Of a stretch of DNA of 64,000 bases, positions 38,685 through 49,911 are shown piece after piece; position 1 is the first letter of the stretch, and the number at the start of each line of letters is the position of its first letter. Below the pieces are notes generated by a model. That model did not search any database. It saw only the letters and a list, made by a program, of their open reading frames with translations, and was not told the origin of the DNA. This DNA comes from Dendrocalamus latiflorus (lineage: Eukaryota > Streptophyta > Magnoliopsida > Poales > Poaceae): positions 12,149,448 to 12,213,447 of the forward strand of contig CM029654.1 of NCBI GenBank assembly GCA_017311315.1, written 5' to 3'. Position numbers and translations under genes: made by a program.

Positions 38685-40650
38685 GGCGATGCCTACGAGG
38701 CGGACGGTGAAGTCCTGCGCCGGAGCCATGCTGTCCCACCAAGGCGATGCCTACGAGGCGGACGGTGAAGTCGAGAGCCGAGGATGTGCCGTCCCACCGA
38801 GGCGATGCCTACGAGGCGGACGGCGAAGTCGAGCACTGACAACGTGCCGTCCCGCCGAGGCGATGCCTACGAGGTGGACGGCGGAGTCGAGCGCCGAGGA
38901 CGTGTCGTCCCACCGACGCGATGCCTGCGAGATGGACGGTGAAGTTGACGCGGACGACGTGCCGTCCTGCCGAGGCGATGCCTACGAGGCGGACGATGAA
39001 GTCGTGCGCCGGAGCCATGCCGTCTTGCCGAGGCGATGCCTACGAGGCGGACGGCGAAGTCGTGCGCTGGAGCCATGCCGTCCCGCCGAGGCGATGCCTA
39101 CGAGGCGGATGGTGAAGTCAAGCGCCAAGGACGTGCCGTCCCGCCGAGGCCATGCCTACGAGGTGGACGGCGAAGTCGAGCGCCGAGGACGTGCCGTCCC
39201 GCCGAGGCGATGACTACAAGGCAGACGGCGGGGTCGAGCGCCGAGGACGTGCCGTTCGGCCGAGACGATGCCTACGAGGCGAACGGCGAAGTCGACCGCT
39301 GAAGACGTGCCGTCCCGCCGAGACGATGCCTACGAGGCAGACGGCGAAGTCCTGTGCCAGAGCCATGCCGTCCTACCGAGGCGATGCCTACGAGGCGGAC
39401 GACAAAGTCGTGCGCCGGAGCCATGCCGTCCCGCCGTGGCGATGCCTACGAGGCGGACGGTGAAGTCGAGCGCCGAGGACGTGCCATCCCACTGAGGCGA
39501 TGCCTACGAGGCGGACGGCGAAGTCAACCGCTGAAGACGTGCCGTCCCGCCGAGGCGATGCCTACGAGGCGGGCGGCGAAGTCGAGCGCTGACGACGTGT
39601 CGTCCAGCCGAGGCGATGCCTACGAGGCGGACGGCGAAGTCGACCGCTGAAGACGTGCCGTCCCGCTGAGGCGATGCCTACGAGGAGGGCGGCGAAGTCG
39701 AGCGCTGACGACGTGCCGTCCCGCCGATGCGATGCCTACGAGGCGGGCGGCGAAGTCGAGCGCTGACGACGTGCTGTCCCGCCGAGGCGATGCATACGAG
39801 GCGGACGACGAAGTCAAGGCGATGACGATGTGATGTCCGGCCGAGGCGATGCCTACGAGGCGGACGGCGAAGGCGAGCGCCGACGACGCGCCGTCCTGCC
39901 GAGGCGATGCATACGAGGCGGACGACGAAGTCGAGCGCCGGAGCCGTGCCATCCCGCTGAGGCGATGCCTACGAGGCGGAAGGTGAAGTCAAGCGCCGAG
40001 GACGTGACGTCCCGCCGAGGCGATGCCTACAAGACGGACGGCTAAGTCTTGCGCCGGAGCCATGCCGTCCCACCGAGTCGATGCCTACGAGGCGAACGGC
40101 GAAGTCGTCCCCCGGAGCCATGCCGTCCCTCCGAGGCGATGCCTACGAGGCGGACGATGAAGTCATGCAACGGAACCATGCCGTCCCGCGAGGCGATGCC
40201 TACGAGGCGGACGGTGAAGTCAAGCACCGAGGATGTGCCGTCCCGCCGAGGCGATGCCTACGAGGCGGACGGCGAAGTCGAGCGCCGAGGACATGCCGTC
40301 TCGCCGAGGCGATGCCTACGAGGCGAACGGCGAAGTCGACCGCTGAAGACATGCCGTCCCGCCGAGGCGATGCCTACGAGGTGGACGGCGAAGTCCTGCG
40401 CCGGAGCCATGCCGTCCCGCTAAGGCGATGCTTACGAGGCGGGCGGCGAAGTCGAGCTCTGACGACGTGCCGTCCAGCCGAGGCGATGCCTACGAGGCGG
40501 ACGACGAAGTCGAGGTGATGACGACGTGCCATCCCGCCGAGGCGATGCCTACGAGGCGGACGGCGAAGTCGAGCACCGAGGACGTGCCGTCTCGCCGAGG
40601 AGATGCCTACGAGGCGGACGGCGAAGTCGAGCGCCGAGGACGGACGGCAA
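38685..40650. repeat. 58-bp tandem array, about 34 copies
   Basis: Core of the unit: GAGGCGATGCCTACGAGGCG, then GACGGCGAAGTCGAGCGCCG, then AGGACGTGCCGTCCCGCC. Because 58 is not a multiple of three and the unit has few stops, every frame stays open for long runs on both strands. These frames are not genes. Confidence 0.93.
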
Positions 40651-40689
40651 GCACAGAGGCAGGGAGGCGAAGCCGCCGCTCCCCTGCCT

Positions 40690-41180
40690 TCAAAATTAGT
40701 GCCCGCGAAGAGCGGGCGCTTGCGGCGTAGGCTGAGGGCACTACGCACGCCGAGGTAGGGAGGCGGGGCCATCGTTCCCCTACCTTCAAAAACAGTGCCC
40801 GCGGAGAGCGGGCGCTTGCGGCGTAGGCTGAGGGCACTACGCACGCCGAGGTAGGGAGGCGGGGCCGTCGTTCCCCTACCTTCAAAAATAGTGCAAGAGG
40901 AGTGCGGGCGCTTGCGGCGTAGGCCGAGGGCACTTCGCACGCCGAGGTAGGGAGGCGGGGCCGCCGTTCCCCTACCTTCAAAAACAGTGCGCGAGAAGAG
41001 CGGGCGCTTGCGGCGTAGGCTGAGGGCACTACGCACGCCGAGGTAGGGAGGCGGGGCCGCCGTTCCCCTACCTTCAAAAACAGTGCCCGAGGAGAGCGTG
41101 CGCTTGCAGCGTAGGCCGAGGGCACTACGCACGCCGAGGTAGGGAGGCGGGGCCGCCGTTCCCCTACCTTCAAAATCTTG
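40690..41180 (-). repeat. 96-bp tandem array, about 5 copies, frame-preserving
   Basis: The unit contains GCCGAGGTAGGGAGGCGGGG and CGTTCCCCTACCTTCAAAAA. On minus (the element's sense strand) a 32-residue unit, FEGRGTAAPPPYLGVRSALG plus LRRKRP and a variable tail, repeats without stops (40374-41225). The period of exactly 32 codons keeps frame. No known protein repeat was recognised. Confidence 0.85.
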
Positions 41181-41269
41181 GCGATGCACTCCCTGGTGCA
41201 ACGCGCGCAAGGGCGCGATATCCAAGTGGTGCCCTGCCTAAAGCGAGGCACTCCCTGTTGTCTCGGCCA

Positions 41270-41790
41270 TGTTGCAATTTTTATACTCTGTAGAGTGTGT
41301 GGGAACATCATCCACGTCTTATTTATACTCCGGAGAGTACGCATATGGACAACATCCATGCGTGCGCGGGATCCGCATCTTGTTTATACTCCGTAGAGTG
41401 CTTAGGGACAATATCCGCGTCTTATTTATACTCCGTAGAGTGCGCGGGATCAACATCTACGTCTTATTTATACTCTGGAGAGTACGCATATGGACAACAT
41501 CCATGCGTGCGCAGGGTCCGCGTCTTGTTTATACTCAGTAGAGTGCGTAGGGATAACATCTGCGTCTTATTTATACTCCGCAGAGTGCGTGCGGAGGCGG
41601 ATCTCGGCGCTACATCTTATTTAGAGTTCGTAGAGCGCGCGCGGAGGCGTCCCCCCACTGCGTCTTATTTATACTCCGTAGAGTGCGTGCGGAGGCGGAC
41701 CTCGATGCTACGTCTTATTTATACTCCGTAGAGCGCGCGCGGAGGCGTCCCCCCGCTGCGTCTTATTTATACTCCGTAGAGTGCGTGCGG
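41270..41790 (-). repeat. TATAAATAAG-type short repeats, first block in the nested element
   Basis: On plus the unit is CTTATTTATACTCCGTAGAG plus TGCG; in element sense it reads CGCACTCTACGGAGTATAAA followed by TAAG. Spacing varies from about 38 to 60 bp. The same unit, in the same sense relative to its element, builds the arrays at 46938-47264 and 49912-50390. More copies are at 42440-42625. Confidence 0.88.
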
Positions 41791-42440
41791 AGGCGGACCT
41801 CGACGCTACGTCTTATTTAGAGTCCGTAGACTGCGCGCGGAGGCAAGCCTCCGCGCGTTGCGGGCGGTGAGGGTGCGTGCGGAGGCGGACCTCAACGCTA
41901 CATCTTATTTAGAGTCCGTAGACTGCGCGCGGAGGCAAGCCTCCGCGCGTTGCGAGCGGTGAGGGTGCGTGCGGAGGCGAACCTCAACGCTACGTCTTAT
42001 TTAGAGTCCGTAGACTGCGCGCGGAGGCAAGCTTCTGCGCGTTGCGGGCGGTGAGGGTGCGTGCGGAGGCGAACCTCAATGCTACGTCTTATTTAGAGTC
42101 TGTAGACTGCGCGCGGAGGCAAGCCTCCGCGCGTTGCGGGCGGTGAGGGTGCGTGCGGAGGCGGACCTCAACGCTACGTCTTATTTAGAGTCCGTAGACT
42201 GCGTGCGGAGGCAAACCTCCGCGCGTTGCGGGCAGTGAGGGTGCGTGCGGAGGCGAACCTCAACGCTACGTCTTATTTAGAGTCCGTAGACTGCGCGCGG
42301 AGGCAAGCTTCTGTGCGTTGCGGGCGGTGAGGGTGCGTGCGGAGGCGAACCTCAATGCTACGTCTTATTTAGAGTCTGTAGACTGCACGGAAGCAAGCCT
42401 CCGCGCGTTGCGGGCGGTGAGGGTGCGTGCGGAGGCGGAC
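41790..42440 (-). repeat. 92-bp tandem array, about 7 copies
   Basis: The unit contains CTACGTCTTATTTAGAGTCC, GTAGACTGCGCGCGGAGGCA, AGCCTCCGCGCGTTGCGGGC and GGTGAGGGTGCG. It is a longer relative of the neighbouring unit in which TTTATACTC has become TTTAGAGTC, so the TATA core is lost. Confidence 0.88.
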
Positions 42441-42639
42441 CCCAATGCTACGTCTTATTTATACTCCGTAGAATGCGTGGGAATATCATCCACGTCTTGT
42501 TTATACTCCGGAGAGTACACGTAGGGACAACGTCCACGCGTGCGCGGAGCATCCGCGTCTTGTTTATACTCGGTAGAGTGCGCAGGGACAACATCCACGT
42601 CTTATTTATACTCTGGAGAGTACGCCGACGCTCGAGGCA

Positions 42640-45140
42640 ATCGTGCGATTTAAATCCAAAACGAGGACCAGAACAGAGGCGAAAAAGAAACGGCCGATGA
42701 CTTGCGACAACACAAAGCTTCAAAATGCTTCATTGGGAAAAAGCATTACATGCCACGGTAACCCAGAGTAGGCAAAAACTGGAGAAGCAAGCACGGCCAC
42801 ATTAAATGCTCTTAGAACAGAACTGTAACCGCAATAAGTGATATGATGAACAGTTTCTTTATTGCCATGCATGCAAGCAATGCAGCGATGATTATTAATA
42901 CCTCGCACAATCACATGCGGTGCGTACCGGACAGGGCGATGGCGATGTGGAGTCAACTCCGCAGGTGCGGAGACCCTTGCGCTCGGCTTCTCTTGCCGTC
43001 GTCGCAGGTTCGACATCACACGGAGTCTGCATAGCGAAGACTCGAAGCCGCGCGAAGGCAATGCGCGAGGAGGCTCCGAAGCAACCTTCGATGGCACGAA
43101 GGCAATTGTGGAAGATTTCGTCGTCACGCGGCCGCGACCTCGCCTGCGCAGAGTCCTTAGGCGAGGTGGATGTCTTCTGCGTGGCTTGCACGTGCCTCGC
43201 CCTGCACGCACTCGCTGCTACGGAGCTGGGTGAGGGCTGGCGAAGCTCGGCGAGGTCTTCTGAAACCAGCGCGGTGACATGGGAGGATCAACGCGGAGTG
43301 CTTGGAAGCAGTGTGCACCGTCGCAGAGACCGCGGAACAGCGCAACAGCGCGCTCGAGGAGCGTAGGCGCGATCTGGGCCCCGGCCTCCTCTTTGTGGTG
43401 AGCGGCGTTGTCGGTGTGGAGGACGGACGCAGCACCGCGGAGCAGCGTAATGGCGCGCTGCAGGCGCGAGCGGCGCCGTCGGAGTCGAGGACGCAAAATG
43501 CCGCCGCGGCCTCGTCGACGCTGACTCTAGCTCGAAGTCGCTCGGAGTCGCACGAAGGCTGTGAAGCGGCGGAGTCCAGGTCGCAGAGCGAGATCTGGCA
43601 ATCCTCGGCGGCGTTGCTGGTGGTGAATCCGAGCGACCTGAGCACTTCCCCGAGCTCGCCGGCGTCGTCGACATTGGCTTCGTCCTCCTCGAATAGCGCA
43701 TGTGGGTGTATGTGTAGCCATGCATGTGGATGCATATCTCATACGCCAGGTGCCGTTGGTGAAGAGCGTGGAGACAACGCGGGTGCGGAAAAGTAGGTCC
43801 TTGCCGCCTTGGCTCCGGCACGAGAGCGGCTGGCCCATGTGTTTGAACATGTCGGCGTGCTGCGGAGGCTCAGCGCAAAGTACACGCAGGCCTCATCGCG
43901 AGGACGCGCGAAGACCCGGGCCGGAGGTGGGACGCCGAGTGGAGACGGACGCAGAGCGTGAGACTGCATGCATGCACTTATGCCTACGTGAGACTCACGC
44001 ATGCATTGAGGGATTGTCCTCGCCGCCGCGGAGACACGTGCTCCTGTGTAGAGTGGGCACTTCGGCCGAGGGCGCAGAGGCGGATGCTCGAAGGCGAGGT
44101 AGGCCCCGGGGCTGGAGCTTCTCCACCGCGTACACGAAGCCGCGAGCTTTGTCAGGAGCCAGAAGGTTCCAGAGCAGGTCGAGGACGACGACGGGCTTGA
44201 AGTAGGCCCCGTCTGTTCGGCGCTCCTCGAGGTGGTCGGCCGCTATCTCCCACGCTTCCACCGACGGCTCCCGCGTCAGGTGCCGGCTGCCTGTGTGGCG
44301 GAGGAACCGCGCCTCGGAGACTCGACAACTGCCCGAGCAGGCCCGGGGAAGTGGGGGCGCGGAGATCGGCGAAGTCGGCGAAGCCACAGTGCAATCTACG
44401 CTTCGTCCTCAGCTTCGACGGAGACTCGGCGCGGAGGCCGACGTCAGTCTCCGCCAGTGTTGCCCGAGCGTGCTACTCCGCGCGAAGTCCATGCAGAACC
44501 AGGCGCCGAGTGATGCCGAGCCCGCCCCTGCGAGGTCCGTCACGCGGAGCCGACATGCAGCTGCTGCCCGTGCCACCGCGCCGTCCCGCATGGCACCTGC
44601 TGCAGAGCTGGACGCACGGAGAGATGATGCGCTCGCCCGGGCCAGACGACGTCGCAGCTCGCGAGGACGCACGGCCATGGAGACGAAGATGATGTGCTCG
44701 CCTGGGCCAGACTGGAAGCGCCTCACGCTCCGCGTTAGCAACCGTGGAGAGAGAGAAAGGAGTTCATGCATGCATGCATGGGTGGACGGATGCGTATCTA
44801 TGCCATGCATGGCTCCCGTACGAGTGCATGTGTGGGTACGTGATTGCATGCACGGAGGGGTTTTTGGTGCCTGGATGGATAACCAGTAGTGTATGCATGG
44901 ATGGATAAGCAGTAGTGCATGCATGGATGGATAAGGCACTTCGCGCCTGCATGCAGTGTACAGAGACTTCGCGCCAGGGAGGTTTCGCGCACGCATGGAG
45001 TCCTGCGCGCAGACGCCTGGGGCGCAGAACCCGAAGCTGCGGCGTAGACTTCGACAGTGTGCGAAGCTAGCCCTCTCTATGGTCCAACACGTCGCTCCCC
45101 TGACCATCCCCAGTAGAGCGGAGATAACATGAACACAGAA
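42640..45140 (-). other. GC-rich interior of the nested element, possibly with captured host gene pieces
   Basis: Several frames exist on both strands. On minus (element sense) two stretches look like genuine protein. About 43725-43480 reads LFEEDEANVDDAGELGEVLR and VDEAAAAFCVLDSDGAA, which recalls the EF-hand loops of calmodulin-like proteins. About 44290-44120 reads SVEAWEIAADHLEERRTDGA and KPVVVLDLLWNLLAPDKARG, unrecognised. CATGCATGGATGGATAA phrases repeat at 44750-44940. No intact gene was found. Confidence 0.35.
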
Positions 45141-45141
45141 A

Positions 45142-45300
45142 TAGGTGATTCGATTAGATCTATTCACTACTACACCTGGGCGATTCAACTAGATCTACTC
45201 AATATTCCCCCTACGAACGGGCGATTCGAGTAGATCTACTCAGTATTCCACCTACGAACGGGCGGTTCAAGTAGATCTGCTCAATACACCATCTACAAAA
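45142..45300. repeat. 41-bp tandem repeat near the primer-site end of the nested element
   Basis: Four diverged copies of GGGCGATTCGAGTAGATCTA followed by CTCA.TATTCC.CCTACGAAC. They lie in the leader about 120-280 bp inside the 5' LTR of the element. Confidence 0.8.
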
Positions 45301-45422
45301 CATGGCGAAATATACTTAAATTTTTAGCGAGCAAACTACTTATCTGTCGCTGATGACGCTCCCAAGAACTGCTTCCAGCTCCTTAAGTGACCTTCCATCC
45401 AGTCCCCATGGATGGCGCCATC

Positions 45423-45716
45423 TGTCGTGGCTACGGACCAGACAGTAGAGAAAGGGACTCGTAGAAGGAGAAGAGGAGAGCTAGATCTATGGGAGAGTTG
45501 GTAAGAGTGAGAGGATGATGCCCTTTTGCCCCTCCTAGGGGTTTATATATATGAGTGGGGTAGAATGAGAAATCCCCATTCTACCCCTTAGTACTTACAA
45601 AGGATGAGGGTACATTGGTATATTTACACTGGTATATTCCTCTACACTATTGGACCTATTACATGTTGGACTAGTTGCACGGCCCAGTCACGGGGGGTTG
45701 GGCCACCCCCACAACA
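45423..45716 (-). repeat. 5' LTR (element sense) of the nested non-autonomous element
   Basis: 294 bp. In element sense it starts TGTTGTGGGGGTGGCC and ends CCACGACA. The start resembles that of the host element's LTR (TGTTGTAGGGGTGGCC), which points to a family relationship. Confidence 0.9.
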
Positions 45717-46800
45717 GAGTCTATGCCCCACTTCTACGATGTCTCTCGCGTGACGAAGGAAAGCACCTCCTCACGGAGATTCATGTGGGTCTCTGCAGCT
45801 CGCATATTGTGCTGAGCTCCCTGGTCGGCAAGGCTTCTACTGGCCAACCACCGTTGTCGATGCATAAGACCTCGTTCATCGATGTCAAGGTTGCCAGTGG
45901 ATGGGACGAGTCATCCGCCGACCCCCAGCGAGCTTGCAGCCCATCCCACCGGTATGGTCATTGGCACGGTGGGGCATCAACGTCGTTGGGCCACTTTCGC
46001 AGGCCCCAGGAGATCTTTGGTTCATCGTAGTTGCCTTGGAGTATTTCTCCAGGTGGCCCGAAAATATCGCTCTAGCTAGAATAACCTCCGTGGCCATGCA
46101 ACGCTTCCTTTGGCAAAACATCATATGCCGCTTCAGAGTTCCCAAGGAGCTCACCATGGACAACGGCCTGCAATTCGACTCCGCTCCATTCAAGGAGTTC
46201 TGCGACAGCGTGGGCATCACGCTTCAATTTGCTTCGGTCGGGCACCCACAATCCAATGGAGCTGTCGAGCGAGCAAATGGTGCCATCTCTGCCAGAGTCA
46301 AAAAGCGCCTCGTCAGCCTGCCGAAGGGCAAGTGGCTAGACAAGCTTCATAGCATGCTCTGGTCCCTCCGCACGACGGTCACGCATCCGACAAGGTTCAC
46401 GCCATTTAAACTTCTCTTCGGCGACGAAGCCGTTACACCGGAGGAAATCAAGGCCAGCTCGAGGAGGGTCCTAGTCCAAGCCCCAGTGGAAGAGCGTGAG
46501 CTGTCCCTCGATCTCCTTGATGGGAATCGAGTGAGCGCCACCCAACACGTCACGAAGTACGCGCACCAAGGGGTACGCGCACACGATCGCACCGTATACT
46601 CATGCGAATTCCAATCGGGAGACCTCGTCCTAAAAATGGCACTTCATGCGACGACGGTTGGCAAGCTGGAGTCCAAGTGGGAGGGCCCCTACATCGTCGC
46701 TGCGGCTTTGCAGCATGGAGCATACCATCTCGCAACGCTGGAAGGGCAGGCTCTTCGCCACACATGGAATGCAGACAGGCTGTGGCGATATTATGTATGA
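45717..46800 (+). pseudogene. Gypsy pol remnant: integrase
   Basis: Coding resumes after the nested insertion with VYAPLLRCLSRDEGKHLLTE and IHVGLCSSH (zinc-finger region, partly eroded). It shifts frame near 45890 and continues from 45901 to the stop at 46798-46800. Core motifs: WGINVVGPLSQAPGDLWFIV, ALEYFSRWPE, VPKELTMDNGLQFDS, HPQSNGAVERANG, then the C-terminal WEGPYIVAAALQHGAYHLAT. The first catalytic aspartate (usually GIDIVGP) is asparagine here, AAC at 45979-45981. The MDNG aspartate and the VERAN glutamate are kept. The order RT-RNase H-integrase is that of Ty3/gypsy. Not functional. Confidence 0.9.
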
Positions 46801-46937
46801 GGCCGAAGGAATACCAACAGCATGGTTGGCACCCTGACCCTTGAAATCGCTCACCCACGCAAACCGGACATCAATAAAGTGCACCGTTTGCGAAAATTGG
46901 TCTCATCCTATGTAAAGGCACACGGAGTCAAGCCTTC

Positions 46938-47264
46938 GAGTGCACTCTATGAAGTATAAGTAAGACGCGCGGTCTCCGCGTGCACTCTACGGAGTACAAA
47001 TAAGACACGCGAAGGCGAACCTCCGCGTGCACTCTACGGAGTATAAATAAGACGCGCGGAATCCGCGTGCACTCCACGGAGTATAAATAAGACACGCGGA
47101 CTCCGCGTGCACTCTACGGAGTATAAATAAGACGCACGGAGGCGAGCCTCCGCGTGCACTCTACGGAGTACAAATAAGACGCACGGAGGTGAGACTCCGT
47201 GTGCACTCTACGGAGTATAAATAAGACGCGCAAACCTCCGCGTGCACTCTACAGAGTATAAATA
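46938..47264 (+). repeat. TATAAATAAG short tandem repeats after pol, first block
   Basis: About eight units of CACTCTACGGAGTATAAATA plus AGACGCGCGGA..., 38-50 bp apart. Variants alternate CTCCGCGTG and GAGGCGAGCCTCCGCG linkers. The array is interrupted by the solo LTR at 47265 and resumes at 49912. Confidence 0.9.
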
Positions 47265-49911
47265 TGAGAGACCATGTGGAGGTGACCACATGTTTGTGAT
47301 GAGTAATTGACACTTGGTTCGGAAAGATTGAGTTTGATTTGGGTATTTTCTGCGAAGTCGTAGCCCTGTTTGAGCGTTCGGAAGACCTTACGACCACATT
47401 GGGCGTGGTCGCAGGTCACTGGGGTGGTTTACGACCACTTAGACCGTGGTCAAAAGGCAGTAGCAAAGCTTACGATCACGCTTGGCCGTGATCGCAAGTC
47501 TCCGAGAGGTTTACGACCATATTGGGCGTGGTCGAGGTCCATCCAGGCGTTTACAACTACTTTGGGCATGGTCGAAGGCCATCAGGACAGTTTATGACCA
47601 CGTTATGGCATTTACAACCACTCTGGCTGTGGTCGGAGATCACTCAAGTCGTTTACGACCTCCCTGGCCGTGGTCGAACGCAGCTTCAACCACGATTGGC
47701 CGTGGTCGGAAGTCGTAAGTCGAAGCCACGACCGTTGTGGTCGGAAGTCAGCGCTCGAAGTCTTCGATCACGTTGAAGGGGAGTGATCGGACGCAGTTCG
47801 AACGCATCCCTTTGTTCGTGGTCGGAAGTACCCAGGCGATCTAACGACCACGTTATCCTTTGTCGGCAGCAAAACTCTGTCATGGTCGGTAGTCGGCAGT
47901 TGGGTCATGACCACGTTGAAAAGTCGTGGCCTACGACCACGTTATCGCAAGAAGTGATCGGAAGCACTCGGGTGAAGTCGTAGCGCGGTCGGTTGTGGTC
48001 GGAAGTCCATTCGATCACGTTATAGACTTAGGCTGAAAGTCGTAGCTTCTGTTGTCTGGTCGTATGGCTTCCAGAAGCGGTCGTATCAGCTGGGAATCGA
48101 TCGTAAAGACTTATGAGGTGGTCGTAGACCTTGTGCGTTTATTGTTTTGACTTTTCGACTAATCTATCACATTTCACTTTTACTAATGCAGAGGTTGTTT
48201 CAAGTGTTTTGTGCGGTGCTATGAATGTGTTGTTGTCTGTGATGCTTGTAGGATCTTGAAGACAAGTCTTGGTGAGGCTTGGAGTCGTCGAGACTAGACA
48301 TGGGAGATGTTGAGGTCCAGAACAACTAGGTGAAGCCGAAGAAGACTTGGGGTTCAAGGTAGGTGCATGCGTGGACAGCAAGGCAGGAGTAAGCTTCCAG
48401 GAAAATGCGGGGATGGCATTTTGGTGAAATGCGCAAAGCCTGCAAGGTGGAAGTGGATTCTGTTGGCTCTGTCAGTTAAAGTGCGGGTAAAGCACGGAGT
48501 TAACGGGTAAAGCATGGGTCTGTTAGAGGTAACAGGCAAAGCATCGAGTAAACGGGTAAAGAAATTGAAAAAACCTGGTGTTAGTTGGGGTTTACGGGTT
48601 CCCCTCCGTTAGCGAGTGGCTATAAATAGAGAAGCAGAGATCGAGAAGAGGTTGAGGTTTTTCCGGCAATTGTCTCGGTTTCTCTATGTTGCTCTCTCTC
48701 TTCTGTTGTGTGCGTGCTCTGGGAGCATATTTGTATGGAGTGGATGTAGAAACCTCCCTTGTAATCATTCATCTCTATGTATCAATCTATCTACTTTGTT
48801 TTCTCTAAGATGTTTGATTCCCGTATCTGTTTGTGTTTGTTTCGACTGTTTCTTCTCTGATTTTGAGTTTATGTTCTTTGTCATTTGAGTGAAGATCTCT
48901 GGTCATTTTGGCTCGATCTCTTCTGCTCTAATCTGAGGAATCATTTTCAAGGCCATTTGGCCAGTTTTCCCAAGAGCAGTAAGTGATTGGAGAAGATTTC
49001 CTAGCCAAAAGTTTTTGCACCCCCAAGTCCTCTGTTTCACTTTAGACCGTTTGTTTCTCTCTGTTCGTAGCATAGACCTCTTTCTTTCTTGAGATTTTCT
49101 CTTCCAGAGGACAAGTGCTTGATTGTTCAAAGTCTTGTGACCAAAAGATCTGTGAGTCAAAAGTTACTCGGATTTTAGATCTTGCAGATGAGCTCTGAGC
49201 AGATCCTCTATTTTCAGTTTCGATCGCACTGTTTTCCCTGTAGCGGGTCTTGGTCGCTCAGTTCTTCGTTGCGATCTATTCAGTTTTCGACCGCTTTGGT
49301 TTTCCAGTTGCAAGATCCTTCCGAAGTCGTGGATAAAGGCCTATGGCAAATCAACTTGTTATTCTCTGGTTCTCATATTTTTAGTCTTAGCGGTCGTAAG
49401 CTCTATCTCTGTTGTCGGTTTGTTTTTGTTTCCTGTCTTAGTTTGGGAAGTCGATCGACCACGAGTTGGCGATAGAGTTCTCTGTCTCAGACAATTGCTT
49501 TCTCGGTTCTCAATCGTTTCTGTGCTCTTCTTTCACGGTCGACTTCACACTGAGAGGTCTCGCCTGCTCTGAAACTGCTCAGTCGTTTCGACCACAGCAA
49601 GGAGCCATACGACCACACAATTGATTTCGACCGTTCTCGGCTGAAACTCTTTCAAGTCATTCGACCACTTGACGAGGCTTCAATAGCTGTCGGCCGTTTG
49701 ACTGGTCTCGATTGTACGCCTGCTCTTGGCTGAGTTTCACCGACTGTTTTTCTCTCTGTGTTTGAGCCGACTTGCTTCTTTCTTCCAGTGAGCATTCTAT
49801 TTTTCTTCTTCATAGCTCTCTAGCTATCGGAGGAGAACATTTGTGTGAATACTTGGGGAGGCATTTTAAAGGCACCATTCACCCCCCCTCTTTTGCCATT
49901 TTGATCCTACA
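47265..49911 (+). mobile_element. Solo LTR, 2647 bp, AAATA target duplication
   Basis: AAATA (47260-47264 and 49912-49916) flanks TGAGAGACCATG...TTGATCCTACA. No second LTR or coding region lies inside. A TATA box (TATAAATA, 48621-48628) in the middle and CT-rich sequence after it fit U3-R-U5. The upstream half (47380-48120) is filled with ACGACCACG / CGTGGTCG phrases. The end CACCCCCCCTC...GATCCTACA resembles that of the solo LTR at 56816-58829. Confidence 0.85.
47380..48125. repeat. Diverged CGACCACG / CGTGGTCG repeats in the solo LTR
   Basis: Units such as TTTACGACCAC..TGG.CGTGGTCG and GTCGTAAGTC recur every 40-50 bp. They resemble the units in the Helitron (21500-22010) and in the LTR-type sequences at 14040-14280 and 27540-27720. 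Confidence 0.75.

Larger units (their letters stand above)
38222..45716 (-). mobile_element. 7.5-kb non-autonomous LTR retroelement nested in pol
   Basis: Exact insertion: GAGTC at 38217-38221 and 45717-45721 flank TGTCGTGG...CCACAACA. Terminal direct repeats are 38222-38487 and 45423-45716. On the minus strand the 45.4-45.7 kb LTR is the 5' one: it carries a TATA stretch (CATATATATAAACCCC) in that direction and is followed two bases later by TGGCGCCATC, like the start of the primer sites of plant gypsy elements. The other LTR is preceded on minus by the purine-rich GAGGGAGTAC. No gag or pol is present. The interior is a GC-rich part (42640-45420) and four tandem arrays (38685-42625). Confidence 0.9.

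Noticed and set aside
38689..42524. Long Arg/Pro-rich frames that look like a gene cluster
   Set aside because: All lie in tandem arrays of 58, 96 and 92 bp inside a non-autonomous retroelement; only the 96-bp array keeps frame, and it is reported as a repeat.
38685..42625. Regularly spaced repeats considered as a CRISPR-like array
   Set aside because: The units are contiguous satellites without unique spacers, in a plant nuclear retroelement.
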